A stretch of 64,000 bases of DNA from Asterella californica (GCA_036924285.1 JAYKYS010000001.1:4252501-4316500); one strand, 5' to 3'; positions 10,070-21,674 are shown, numbered from the stretch's first letter. A program made the numbers and translations. The notes: generated by a model from the sequence alone, not told the origin.

Positions 10070-13000
10070 AGCGGGAAGACAGGGGTGTAGAACCTACTGT
10101 TGAGATCCCGTCAGAGTTGGAAGCAAGACATGTACAAAGATCTGGCGACAGATGTAGTGTACAAAGTTGACAGTCTGGATTGCTGATGTTTGAGGTAGAT
10201 GGGTGGAGTCGATTTACAAGAGTTGAAGATATGGGGAAAGCAGATATCAGAGTTGTGGCGTGTAAGAGTTCTACCTGAAGACGAAGTGGTTTCTGATTTG
10301 TTTGAAGCGTTTATGTCTGTACAATCAAATGTCGGTTGGTTAGACAATGTGAGTAGATTGGTAGAAGGGAAAAATAGTGTGGCGGTGATCTCTATCCACT
10401 TCTCGACGCATATATGAGGAGATTGCTACATACGTGCAGTTCCTTCCTCATCCGATGCAGAATAATGAAGAGAGAGAAGCAAGTTGTTGGTGTGCACTCC
10501 CTCAGGAAGCAGATGTCCATGCGAAGTACAAATCTGTACTGAGAAAGATAAGATCGGTAGTAGCTCAACTACCTGCTAACTCCCAGCAGCAAGTACAGTT
10601 AGTGAGGACTGAGCCTATATTGCGTGATCATAGACGAGTAGGGCACCAGTTTACTGAGGAGACATTGAAGGAGCTCTAGATAGGAGGGGGTGATTTCTTT
10701 ATTGAGGTCGAGAAGACAATGTTTGAATAGATGATAGTGAGGCATGATAAAGCATTCTCTTTTTCAGCAGAGGAGATAGGTTGTGTGGACCCAAAGGTTA
10801 TAGCGCCTATGGTTATATTCACAATCCCTCATGTGCCTTGGGACCTGAAACCGATCTTAGTTCCTCGTGCTTTGTTGCCTAAGCTCATCGAGTTGTTGAA
10901 GGAAAAGGTACAGATGGGGATACTTGAGCCGTATATGAGGCCATATTCTAGTAGGTGGTTCACTGTACCCAAGAAGTCATGAGCTTTGCGTTTTATTCAA
11001 GACCTACAGCCTGCGAATAACGTAATCATTCGTAACGTTGGGACGGGTCTTGTGATTGAAGAGGTAGCAGAGGCATTTGCAGAGAGAGCTATCTATTCGA
11101 TAGGAGATCTATATTCTGGTTATGATCAGTTCCAGCTGGCTGTGGAGAGTAGAGATTTAACTACTATGCGTACGCCTCTGGGATTGATGCGGATGTGTAA
11201 TCTTTCACAAGGAGCGACGAACTCGGTGGCCCATATGCAGAATGCGATGCATAAGGTACTAAGGGAATTTATGCTTGATGTTACCATTCTATTTCTAGAT
11301 GATATTCCTATAAAAGGTTACGCGGTTGAAGACAAGGATGAAGCAGTACTTGCGAATGGATGTAGGAGGTTTGTTGCAGATCATATCAAAGATGTAGAAT
11401 GTATCTTAACTCGTTTGGAGGAGGTACATCTCACCCTGTCAGGAGCTAAGTCCAAGTTTGGTGTGTCAGAGATTTTAGTGGTTGGACATCTGTGTGGTGC
11501 TTTTGGAAGGCGACCAAATCCGGAGAAGGTTGAAGTCATAGCTAGGATGACAGACTGTAAGAATATCACGGAGGTTCGATGTTTTCGTCGAGGTGCTTGT
11601 GTATTTTATCGTTTATCCATTCCTCATTATGCTCATGTTGCTGAGCCTTTGTATGCATTACTGAGGAAAGATAAGAGGTTTGTATGGACCTCAGTCCATC
11701 GAGAAGCTATGAATAGGTTGAAGGAGGCTCTACAGTCTCCACCTATTTTGAGAAGAGTAGACTACGGGTGTGGGAGACCTGTCATTGTCACAGTAGATAC
11801 TATTCCAAAGGTGATTGGTTGGGCGATAGGTCAAGATGATGCGGATGGTATACGACTTATCTCTGGGTTTGGAGCTAGGATCTTGACGGACAGGCAACGA
11901 GATTAACCCTAGGTGAACCGTGAGTTGTGGGGAGCTGTGACAGCGATGAAGACGGACCGTGAGTTTCTGATTGATGCTCATGTAGTCCTAGAAACGGATG
12001 GTCTATCTCTACTAGGCATGATATCCAACTGTAACACGCCAGACATAGCGATGTTACGTTGGATTGCTTATATTAGAAGCTTGAATCTAGAGCTGAAACA
12101 TATAAAAGGAAAGGAGAATGTGGTCGTAGATATGTTGTCAAGGGCTCGATTCGTAGATGAGGATGTCATGTTTTCAGAAGTTGAGGAAGAAGAGAGAAAG
12201 GATGCTCAGTGTCAGGTCAATCGACGGGCTACAAACTTGGAGTCATTGCTGTTCAGAGAGGAGTTCTACACTGGAAGGTTACGTGACATTGGATTCTTTC
12301 TGAGTTCTTTAAACAGGCGGGAAGGTTTGAGTGATGCAGAGTTTAGAGAGGTAAGGAGGAAGGCATATGATTACTTATTGCGAGATGGGTATCTTTGGAA
12401 ACGTCCAAAGAGAGAAGACGGAGCACTTTTACGAGTTATAGATGATCTGCAGACCAAGCAACGGTTGATGAAGGAGTTTCATGACGCCTTGTGGGCCGGA
12501 CATCGAGGAGCTTGGGCTACCTACACAAAGTTGAAAGAGAGATACTGGTGGAGAGGACTTTATCAAGATGTGGTGAACTTTGTGAGTTCATGCTTGCACT
12601 GTCAATTTTATTCAAAGGTACGTTACAGAGATGGTCTGGTGCCAACCTATCCACCTAGTATCCATTTTCAATGGATTCTTGATTTGGTAGCAATGCCTCC
12701 TGGGTTATGGGGTATGAGGTACTTGGTGTTGGCTCGAGAAGACCTCTCCAACTTTGTGGAAGGACGAGCTTTGAGGACGAAGATCACAGAAGGGATATGT
12801 AGGTTTGTTCTTGAAGATATTAACTGTATGTACGGATTTATAGGGAGATTGCGTGCAGATAGAGGAGAGTTGCGTGGTACGGAAGCGAAGGAGTTCTTCG
12901 TCCAACACGGAGTGAAACTCAAACTCACTACTGCTATGAATCCGGAAGGGATTGGTAAGAGCGAGAGAGGACATCCGTCAATTGTTCAAGCTCTAGTAAA

Positions 13001-13664
13001 GGCATGCGATGGTAGGCATAGACAGTGGCCTAGGTTGCTCCCTTTTGCTCTATGGGCTGACAGGTCGACTCACTGCACTACTACTGGGTACATGCCCATT
13101 GAACTAATGCTGAGTCAGAAACCAATTATGCCGGCAGAGGAGGACTTTCTTACATGAGCTATTTTACCGTGGGAGGACGAAATGGATCATGTACAACTTC
13201 TTGCATTTCGAATCAGGCAGTTGGAACATAGAGAGGAGGATCTTATAGAGGCTCAACAGAAATTGAGAAAAGTCCGTCTCAAAAACAAGGATAGGTTTGA
13301 CAAGACCCACAGGCTCCGACTGAAGCACATACATGCTGGAGACGGGGTTTTGGTGTATGACAGTACGTTAGAGAATCAGCACTCTACGATTCGGAAATTT
13401 TCTAGGAGGTGGTTTGGCCCGTATGTTGTCTTAGAAGTACATCAGAATGCTACTTACTCTTTACGGGAGCTCGATGGTACACCTCTAAGACTTCCTGTTG
13501 CTGGTAAGCGTATCAAGTTGTTTAGAAGAAGGAGAGAATCCATTGAGCTAGATGAATTTTTGGAGTCAGATCAGATGATGAATGCAGATGCAGATCTCGT
13601 ACCAGAAGGAGACGTAGAGGGCGATGAGGAGGACGATGGTAATTTAGAGAACCATGAGGACTAG
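10070..13664 (+). pseudogene. Pol (RT-RNase H-integrase) of family-1 element A
   Basis: This is the counterpart of B's ORF2. From about 10731 to 13664 one plus-strand frame is kept, interrupted by only three stop codons (10980-10982, 11904-11906 and 13155-13157). Motifs seen are the RT start near 10960, F-L-D-D-I-P-I-K-G (RT catalytic, about 11290), V-T-V-D-T-I-P-K-V-I-G-W (RNase H, about 11790), and the integrase zinc finger with H-D-A-L-W-A-G-H-R-G and C-L-H-C-Q (about 12480-12605). The core motifs D-L-V-A-M, A-D-R-G-E and K-S-E-R-G follow (12675-12970). There is no chromodomain. The 10100-10730 part is more decayed. The copy is old but less damaged than C. Confidence 0.9.
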
Positions 13665-13700
13665 TGGAAAAGTTGGCACGTATCGGAGGATGTGCATGTT

Positions 13701-13713
13701 TGGAGGAGGTCAA
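13701..13713 (+). promoter_or_regulatory. Polypurine tract of element A
   Basis: TGGAGGAGGTCAA lies immediately before the 3' LTR start (TGTCGTAGTGCATGAC at 13714). It aligns with the AGAGGGGGTGGA tract before the 3' LTR of B, and the upstream GGAGGATGTGCA block is shared too. Confidence 0.7.
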
Positions 13714-14213
13714 TGTCGTAGTGCATGACATTCCACATGATGAAACGGAACTTCAGAAGACACTCAACCAGCATTTGTTCGGGAAGCTGCGCCCTAGCTT
13801 ATCAAGCTGGGCAGGAGCTAAGCTAGGGCCATGCTTGACAAGCTGCCCCCTAGCTTAGACTGAAATATCATCCTGAAAGAGGTCGAAGGGCATCAAAATG
13901 CAGAGCTCGACGAGGAGAGCGACCTCATGCTTCCAATTTTGTCAGAAAGTGCTTTAAGCAATAGTTAGTACGGGTTTTAGACTGAGAAATATGCGAAAGA
14001 GAGAAATCCGTCGATTCTGGCTCGTGACTTGAACTCAGAATCTGATAGCGTGAGTGTGTAGGTGTTCACAAATACTATAGTTTTGACTCCTTATTCATTA
14101 AAAACGGAGTTGTATAGAGAAGTTAGCGTAGGAAAGGCTAGTAAAGACTTTACAGGAAAATTTCCTCAGGAAAACATATGTACAGAAAATTTTACCTTCT
14201 TGAACGGAACCAA

Positions 14214-14280
14214 AGGCCATCCTAGTGATAGGGCGCCTGCCTAGGAGGGAAGTGGTCTCAGGATCAATCCCTCCTGGCCT
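14214..14280 (+). other. tRNA-like (SINE-like) sequence, degenerate
   Basis: The stretch opens with AGGCCA and closes with the exact complement TGGCCT, like an acceptor stem. Near the start it has TCCTAGTGATAGGGCG, which resembles the tRNA D-arm/A-box. Near the end it has GGATCAATCC, which resembles a B-box (GGTTCGAATCC) with several changes. At 67 nt it is slightly short, and the T-arm does not pair properly. I read it as a decayed tRNA-derived promoter unit inside A's LTR, not a working tRNA. Chance resemblance is possible. Confidence 0.35.
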
Positions 14281-14314
14281 CTGGTTCCTATTTCGGCATG
14301 TTGGCCTCCTAGAA

Positions 14315-14370
14315 GGGAGTCTATGTTGGATATGCAGCCATGTCTTGCATATCTAGGGACGGGAGACCGG
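14315..14370. repeat. 75-bp tandem repeat, unit 1 (split by element B)
   Basis: The unit starts GGGAGTCTATGTTGGATATG and runs to CCGG at 14370. Its last 19 bases lie at 23082-23100, beyond element B. The second, unbroken unit is at 23101-23175 with about 90 percent identity. Because unit 2 shows what unit 1 looked like before the insertion, it verifies the 4-bp CCGG target duplication of B. Confidence 0.85.
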
Positions 14371-15743
14371 TGTCGGAGTGTGATCCGTCTACCTAGGAAA
14401 GCGCCGGGCTTCTGGCTGTGGTTGTTTACTCAAGAGGTTGGCTTTCAGGTCACAACAGGAGCTATAAACACTCACACAGGAGTGTAGGATCCTCTGATAT
14501 GCTCAAAAAGCGAAATTTAGGTCTCACTGGTAGTAATAGGCTTAAGCGGTGAACTTTGACACTCAAAGAGAGGAAAACTATGAAGGTTTAGACCTCTAAA
14601 CTTCCCCTACATGCAAATGAGGTACTACTGAACTCACAGACGAAGTTTCAACCTGAGATCAAATTCTGACACGGAGATATGAACAGAAAAGTTCTGAATA
14701 AGAGAATTATGGCAATTTCTGGTACCTAGACAGCTATTCAGACATAGAACAGAGAATTGGCTCGATGAATTTCAAATCTTCTCACAGTATTTGAAGTCTA
14801 CAGGATGCTGAACATCCCTGTGAAGTTGGGACTCCTGAATGTTTGTAGAACTCCAGATCTCCTTCTCTAAAGTCGCTGCTCTAGATTAAGAGCTTTTCAG
14901 ACCCCCTCTGCTTCAGCGGCCGCCCTGAATTACTCAATTACTCAAATGATACAAAACTTTTTGGACAGTCGTAGCCCTCCTGACAGTGAACGCAACCACG
15001 AAGTTTTGAAGTGATTTCCTCAATTCTGCTGCAATTGGCACCGAAAACCCCAAAATCAACAAAAGTGACGCAGTTTTGGCACAATCCGAACTTCAATTGG
15101 GCATAACTCCTTGTTTATTGATCCAAATCGAGCAAAACTTTCACTGACAGTGCTTGGCACAACGAGCTCTCTCTTCCTGTGTTCTCAGATTTCGAAGATC
15201 CCTCACCAAATGCTCGAACTCTCCTCTAGAGCTCTGTTTCTAAACTTAGAGTTTTACAAAAGACAAAAATGGACCAATGGGAGTTCATAGCTCCACTTGA
15301 CTGTCCTTTTGTGCCTTAAACTACCTGGTAACTTTTCTACACTCATAGGCTACCACGTCAAGCCCCCTAGAGTGCCAGCGTATAACTTAAACTACCTAAA
15401 ACGACACGCAACCCTGAAAGTTCACTTAAATTAGCTAGAAAGCGTGCATGGGCGACAAGTAAGTACAACCCATGAGCTCAAACCCCTATCAGCATGGAAA
15501 CCCTAAGTTATGTACATTGAACGTCATAGACAAGTAAGAAGTCACTTGCACAAGCGCACAAATGCTTGAACAAGATAACTAACATACTATCAGCCTACTA
15601 GGACTCAAAATAGTGTTAACACCGTATGCAAAGGTGTCAAACATATACATAAAAGACTAGAAGTAATATGAGCTAACTTCTAGAACTACCAAACCTAAGC
15701 ATCGGAGTAGAAGTCAAGCATGTAGCCGCCAAGTAGCGCGACA
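14371..15743 (-). repeat. 3' LTR of element B
   Basis: 1373 bp, TGTCGGAGTG...GTAGCGCGACA on the plus strand. It is identical to the 5' LTR at 21705-23077 as far as I could compare by eye along the whole length. It directly follows the polypurine tract on the coding strand. Confidence 0.95.
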
Positions 15744-15755
15744 TCCACCCCCTCT
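15744..15755 (-). promoter_or_regulatory. Polypurine tract of element B
   Basis: The coding strand reads AGAGGGGGTGGA immediately before the 3' LTR (TGTCGCGCTACTTGG). Position, purine content and similarity to the tract of A support its role as plus-strand primer. Confidence 0.85.
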
Positions 15756-15791
15756 GAACCTGCACATCCTCCGGTATGTGCCAGATCCAGA

Positions 15792-18700
15792 TCAAGACTC
15801 TTGAGCTTCAGCTTCAAATTCATCTTCAATCTCCATTGAGTCTTCAGCTTCATTTTCAGTAAGCTCTGCAATGTTCTGGTCCTCCCCTCTCCTTCTGAAG
15901 AGCTTGATTCTCTTCCTGGCGACTGGTATCTTGAGCACTGCACCATCTAACTCTCTCAAAGAATATGTGGCATTATCATAAACTTCTAACACCACATAAG
16001 GTCCGAACCATCTCTTGGAAAACTTTCTGATAGCGCTATGCTGATTATCAAGACTACTATCATAGACTAACACCCAATCACCCTCCTTAACTGGTTTAGG
16101 TCGTAATCTATGCGTTCTATCAAATCTGCCTTTGTTTCTCTCTCTAGCAGTCTTTAATCTTTCGACAGCTTTGGCAACATCCTCAGGTCTTCGTTCTAAC
16201 TGCTGGATCCTTAATGCAAGAAGATCCTCCGTACTTCTATCATCTTCCCATGGCAAAACATTCCAAGTAGGCACAACCTCCTCAATCGGCATCATAGGTT
16301 TCTGTCCTAGTATCAACTCTGCTGGCATGTAACTTGTAACGGTACTATGAGTTGTACGATCTGCCCACAAAGCAAACGGTAGCAGTCTAGGCCATTCACG
16401 GATCTTACCCTTGCAAGCTTTTACCAAAGCTTTGATGATTGGCGGATGACCTCTTTCGCTCTTGCCATTCCCTTCAGGATTGTAAGCAGTGGTTAACGCC
16501 AACTTGATTCCCAATCGCTTGAAGAACTCAACTGCTTCTTGTGAATCCAGCTCACCCCTATCTGCAGTGATCTTTCCCACACACCCATATCTACAAATAA
16601 CATCTTCAAGTAGAAAGCGGCAGACACTAGCAGTGGTCTTCGTCCTCAAGGCACGGCCTTCAACTTGGTTAGATAGATCTTCTCTAGCCAAGACTAGATA
16701 CCTCATTTGTCCAAGTCCAAATGGCATAGTTACCAGATCAACTACCCATTTGTAATGAATGGCTAAAGGATAAGTAGGATGCAGTCCATCACGATGACGT
16801 ACGTTGGAATACATCTGGCAAGGTATACAGGATGAAACAAACTGTACTACATCCTTATACATACCCTTCCACCAATACTTCTCCTTCATCTTGGCAAATG
16901 TAGCCCAAACTCCTCTATGACCGGCCCATAAACTCTCATGGAACTCCTTGATCAGCTTCTGCTGCAATTCCAAGTCACATACCACCCGCTGCGGTATACC
17001 TCCTGGTAGCTTGGGACGCTTCCACAGATGTCCTCCATATAAAAAGTACCCATAAGCTATTCTACGGATCCTCTTGAAATCTGCATCAGACCAGCCTTCT
17101 TGCCTTTCCAATGAACTCAAATAGCGCCCAAGATCCAACCACTCGCCATCGTACATAGTTTCCTCAAATAACTCCAATGGAGCTGCAAAACAGCTTCTAT
17201 CCCTTCTAGCAAGAGCACTAGAATAGAACTCTGTTCCAACATCCTCCTGATCATCTATCATTTCTTTCTCATCGTAATACCTAGCCCTTGATAACATATC
17301 TGCCACAGGATTGTCCTTTCCTGCGATATGTCTAAACTCTGGGTTCAAAGACTTGATATATGCTATCCACCTCAACATAGCAATATCTGGAGTTGTACAG
17401 CTAGTGATCATTCCTAAGAGAGGTAAACAATCTGTCTCCACAACCACAGGTGCTCCTATCAAGTATTCCTTATCACTCTTCATCGCAGTAACTACTCCCC
17501 ATAGCTCTCTCTTGACCTGAGGGTAGTCTCTCTGCCGTGAACTTAATACCTTAGCACCAAAACGCACCACATATCTATTTCCTTCCTGATCATCTTGTCC
17601 TATAGCCCATCCAATGCCAATAGGACTAGTATCAACAGTAAGGATAACAGATCTGCCCAACTCATATGTTACCTTCCGTAGAGTTGGTGGTAAAGACAAC
17701 AGACCCTTCAACTTCTTCATAGACTCGCTTTGCTCCTCTTGCCACTGAAATCTCTGCCCCTTCCTCAACAACTTGTACAACGGATCTGCTACATGTGCAA
17801 AGTGTGGAATCCATATATGATAAAACACACATGCACCTAGAAACCTTCTCACCTCAGTAACCGATCCACATGTCTCCTTCATCCTTCGGATGGCATCAAC
17901 CTTGTTTGGACAAGGTTTCCGACCATAAGATCCACACAGATGTCCCACTATTAACACCTCCTGTTCTCCAAACACAGACTTGGCTCCTGATAAAGTCAAA
18001 TGAACCTCTTCCAGTCGACTCAGTATCTTATCACAATCAGCTATGTGATCTGCTACAAACTTACGGCACCCCCTCTGATCTTTTACCTCATTCTTCTCCT
18101 CCTCAGCACATCCTTTGATCGGCACATCATCAAGGAATGGCATAGTTTTTTCAGGAATGAAATCCCTCAAAACTTTATTCATGCCATTCATCATATGTGC
18201 TACAGAATTGGTAGCACCTTGTGGCAAGGTGCACATCCTTAGTAACCCCAAAGGTGTCCTCATTGTAGTCAAGTCTCTACTCTCAGAGGATAGTTGAAAC
18301 TGATCATAACCTGAATATAAGTCTCCCATCGAATAGATAGCACGACCAGCAAAAGCCTCTGCAAACTCGTCTACAATAGGTCCTATACCCATATTCCTGA
18401 TAGTCACCTTGTTAACTGGCTGCATATCTTGAATGAATCTCAAAGCTCCACTTTTCTTCGGAACAGTAAACCATCTGCTAGAATAGGGAGCTATAGATGG
18501 TTCCAAGATACCCATCCTAATCCTCTCATTGAGCAAGTCTATCAGCTTTGGCAGATGAGCTCTAGGCACAGGGATAGGACGTAGATTCCAAGGCACATGC
18601 GGTATAGTAAAGATTACCATAGGTGCAACCACACTTGGATCTACACATCCTACTTCATGTGACTCTAACGCGAACGCCTTACCATGCCTAGATAGCATCT

Positions 18701-19297
18701 CCCTGAAGCTCTTCTTCTCTTGCTCGGTAAGAAATCCATCACCTCCAATCTTCAGCTCCTTCAGTGTTGTTTCTGTGAACTGGTGCCCAATTCTTCTTGG
18801 TCCTCTGAGCGTCGGTTCTCGTGCAGCTTGCTCCATCTTCTGATTGTAATCGAGTGGCAAAGGCAAAGCCACTGGTTTGACTTTCTTTGCCACTGACTTG
18901 TACTTGGTCTCCACATACACCTCTTGCCGATCTATAAACTTATCAATTACATCATAAAGCTCCTTGGAGCTCACTCTCACCACTCTATCTACATCATCTA
19001 CAGAACTTTCTACTATAGATTTCAACTCCCCTATAGTATCTACCAAATACTGCTCTTCAAACACTCCAGATATATATTCATCTCCTGCTAACTCTCCACT
19101 GTCCCACAAAGACTGCTGTACACACTTCACATGTTGCCTCTCAAACCTCTTCAGATTCTCAACCTTCCTATAACACACTGACCCACATGCCGTCAATCCT
19201 AAGAAGCCAGTGGATAAAGCCTCATGCTCTACTGGATCAGGCGAGAATCCTAGCTCTACTGTACCGTTGAAGTCTCGCTCTTCAATGGTACTCTGCC
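15792..19297 (-). CDS. pol: Family-1 pol: reverse transcriptase, RNase H, integrase
   Basis: ORF2 of element B copies element RNA to DNA and inserts it. Counting from codon TTG at 19196 it has 1134 codons, but the frame is open upstream to a TAG just before the slippery site. It is probably made by a -1 frameshift from ORF1 at 19298-19304 rather than from its own start. Motifs: W-F-T-V-P-K-K near 250; the RT catalytic F-L-D-D-V-P-I-K-G near 354, with F-L-D-D in place of the commoner Y-x-D-D; RNase H V-D-T-S-P-I-G-I-G-W near 519. The integrase zinc finger H...H-R-G...C-I-P-C-Q is near 750-792, and the core D, D35E residues are near 819, 878 and 913 (T-A-D-R-G-E and G-K-S-E-R-G). The acidic C-terminal tail has no chromodomain. 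No stops or frame breaks are seen. Confidence 0.93.
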
Positions 19298-21628
19298 AAA
19301 ACCCCTAGACTCTCTAAACTCCTGAGTAATCTTAGGTAGTGGACGGTCTCTCAAGCTGTCACGATTCCTCTCATGTTCTGCAGCAACGGTCAAAAACTGA
19401 ACAGCTCTTTTGCCGTCTCTACTACGTATCCTAGCATAAGCTGAACCATCATCCATAACTCGTGTCTCCATTCTAACAGCAGTAATGTAAGGCTGCCCTA
19501 GAATGATAGGATAGGTTGACATGTCTTGAACAAAGAAATTCTGAACATCACTGATGTCACCCACAGTTACCTTGATGTTGGGACAAGCACCATAGAGTTC
19601 TCCCCTCTGGTTGTTGGCAGCACGGATAAGCCATCCATGATCGGTGTCTATGGGCCACCTCCCACGCTTGTACAGCTCCTTAGACATCAGATTAATCTCT
19701 GAGCCATGATCAATCAACGCCACCACAGGTTCCTCTAGATCTCCCAGCTTCACTAAGGTCTCTGTGGTTGCTCTCGCCCAATGGTTGTGAGAATAATGGC
19801 TCTTCTGCGATGCTTCCACCTCATCTTCAAACCTCACGTGCTGATCTGATCTTCCCTCTGATACTTGAGAGCAGTAACCAGCAATCTCATCCTCCTCATC
19901 CTCCGACAGTTTGGTCCCTAGAGCGTTAAGCGTAGCTGCTTCACCCAAAATCTGACGTTTCCTCTTGATGATATCTATGATAACCTCATGGAACTCACGC
20001 TTTGCTATCCCAAGAATCTCACCCAAGGTAAACTCAACCTTCCCATTCAAGATACGATTCTCTAACACCTGCTTCAGGTCTGTAGCAATCTCAATATCAG
20101 ACTGAAGTTTGTATGCAGGCATCTTACCCTTCTCCTTGCTTCTCTCCTTCTCCTTTGGTGTTGTAGGTGGTAGATCCTCCATAGTCTCTTCCCGAGTAGG
20201 TGTTGTCTCCTGTCTTGTCTCTGGTCTAGCCCTTTCACTCCTTGTAGCAGGTCGTTTGGCTGTAGAAGCCTCACCTGCATCCTCCCTCCTGCGTTTTTCT
20301 TCTAGTACAGCTTCATGCTGACTTCTTGCAACATAAGCATGCACTGACATAGTATCCACAGGGTCATTCCATCCTGTAGTTTCTCTAATTGAGTTGCCAA
20401 CCCTTCGTAGCACATCCTTGTCTAGCTCTGTTCTAGCTACGGACCGCACTACATCTGACCACAACCCAGTAGTCCCTTTCTCTCTCTCCATCTCCACTTT
20501 CACTCCACAGGTAGCAGCATTCACAAGAGAAACAGCATGTGATGCTGATATCTCATTCACAAGTCTCTTCATACCACCCTTGCCAAAGTTGGTTCCCAAC
20601 ATCATCCCAGTTTCTCTCAGATGGATCTTACCATCTTTGAAGAAGATCAGATCCTTCCTCAATGCATCAGAAAACTCCCCACAATCTCTTCTTACATGGT
20701 CTAGGCTATCACACCATATACAACGATGAACAAAGCCTTCTCTCATCTGAGGTCTCTGCATAGCAGGCTGTACATTCTGCTCCTTCTCTTCTAACCTAGT
20801 GAGCTTAAGCTTAAGCTCCTTCATACCCTTAATCAACTCATCAAGCGGTGAGTCTTCCTCTCTAGCAACTACCAAAGCGGGCTTAGTAGGCAACTGCTTG
20901 ACAGGAATTATCAGAGGTGTTGCTTCACTTACCACCACCTTGTCCCTTCTTCTCTGTCTCTTGGCCAGCAAAGAAACAGCCTCTTCAACCTCCTTCCAGT
21001 CAGTCTTCAATCCTCTCTCCTCACTCTTGTCTTCCAGCAACAGCTCAAGCTTCTCCTGAATAGTCACGTCCGCTGCTTGTAGGAAAAGCTCGGTCTTCTC
21101 AACCTCTAGTGTAAGCTTCTCTGTCCTAGAAAGCTGAGCATATTGACGATCAAACTCCCTTAACAACTCATTTACAGACAAACCTTTGTTAGGTTTCACC
21201 ACCCACTCCAAGAATGTTCTCTTGGTCACCCTCTCTGAATCTTCAGTGTAGTACTCCTCCTTCAAAGCTCGCATAAAGCTCTCCCAACTCTGTCCTTGCT
21301 GCTGCTTGAGCTCCTTCACACGCCCACGAATCTCAGGGACAACAGCAAGTTCAAAGTTCTCCACCATCTCCTTCTCAGGTACCTTGTTCACCTCCATCTC
21401 CCTAGCATAGTATCGCACATACTTGGAAATATCTGTACCCTTGAACTGGTCCATCTGATGCACCACAGATTGCAACGCCTTGGTTGCTAATACCTCTTTC
21501 CTCTCAGTGCTCTGCTGCTGCTGCATAAACATGGAAAAAGCTTGGAACATCTTCATCGTAGCAGCATCCAACTGAACAGGTTGCTGAGCAGCAGCAGCAG
21601 CTCCACTTGATGATCCTTGGTTGGCCAT
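19256..21628 (-). CDS. gag: Family-1 Gag-protease polyprotein
   Basis: ORF1 of element B has 790 codons, with the ATG at 21628 and TAG at 19256-19258. The start (MANQGSSSG) is followed by an alanine/glutamine-rich segment. Next is a helical Gag core of about 200 residues rich in charged residues. A CCHC zinc knuckle C-I-W-C-D-S-L-D-H-V-R-R-D-C lies near residues 302-316 and binds element RNA. After a basic, low-complexity linker comes an aspartic protease domain with A-L-I-D-H-G-S-E-I-N near residue 640. Retroviral-type proteases normally have D-T/S-G; histidine in the second position also occurs in A and C, so it is a family trait. The protease is in the Gag frame, upstream of the frameshift. 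Confidence 0.92.
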   Translation of the reverse strand: MANQGSSSGAAAAAQQPVQLDAATMKMFQAFSMFMQQQQSTERKEVLATKALQSVVHQMDQFKGTDISKYVRYYAREMEVNKVPEKEMVENFELAVVPEIRGRVKELKQQQGQSWESFMRALKEEYYTEDSERVTKRTFLEWVVKPNKGLSVNELLREFDRQYAQLSRTEKLTLEVEKTELFLQAADVTIQEKLELLLEDKSEERGLKTDWKEVEEAVSLLAKRQRRRDKVVVSEATPLIIPVKQLPTKPALVVAREEDSPLDELIKGMKELKLKLTRLEEKEQNVQPAMQRPQMREGFVHRCIWCDSLDHVRRDCGEFSDALRKDLIFFKDGKIHLRETGMMLGTNFGKGGMKRLVNEISASHAVSLVNAATCGVKVEMEREKGTTGLWSDVVRSVARTELDKDVLRRVGNSIRETTGWNDPVDTMSVHAYVARSQHEAVLEEKRRREDAGEASTAKRPATRSERARPETRQETTPTREETMEDLPPTTPKEKERSKEKGKMPAYKLQSDIEIATDLKQVLENRILNGKVEFTLGEILGIAKREFHEVIIDIIKRKRQILGEAATLNALGTKLSEDEEDEIAGYCSQVSEGRSDQHVRFEDEVEASQKSHYSHNHWARATTETLVKLGDLEEPVVALIDHGSEINLMSKELYKRGRWPIDTDHGWLIRAANNQRGELYGACPNIKVTVGDISDVQNFFVQDMSTYPIILGQPYITAVRMETRVMDDGSAYARIRSRDGKRAVQFLTVAAEHERNRDSLRDRPLPKITQEFRESRGFGRVPLKSETSTVQ
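19298..19304 (-). promoter_or_regulatory. -1 ribosomal frameshift slippery site GGGTTTT
   Basis: On the coding strand the Gag codons AGG GGT TTT GGC contain G-GGT-TTT, an exact X-XXY-YYZ heptamer. A slip of one base back leads into the pol frame at TGG CAG AGT. The pol frame has a TAG immediately upstream, so the usable overlap (about 45 nt up to the Gag stop) starts just where this heptamer lies. In A and C the equivalent site has substitutions. Any stimulatory RNA structure downstream was not worked out. Confidence 0.75.
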
Positions 21629-21674
21629 GATATCTGATCCTATAACACTCTCAAGAAAACTCCCACCCTAGGTG

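Larger units (their letters stand above)
13714..14370 (+). mobile_element. 3' LTR of element A, first part
   Basis: The LTR begins with TGTCGTAGTGC after A's polypurine tract and is interrupted by element B at 14371. It resumes at 23082 after the 4-bp target duplication and runs to about 23950, so the original LTR was about 1.5 kb. This is close to the 1.37-kb LTR of B, from which it has diverged strongly. Within it are three copies of the decamer CCCTAGCTTA or its complement (13792-13857), a tRNA-like stretch (14214-14280) and the first copy of a 75-bp tandem repeat (from 14315). Confidence 0.75.
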
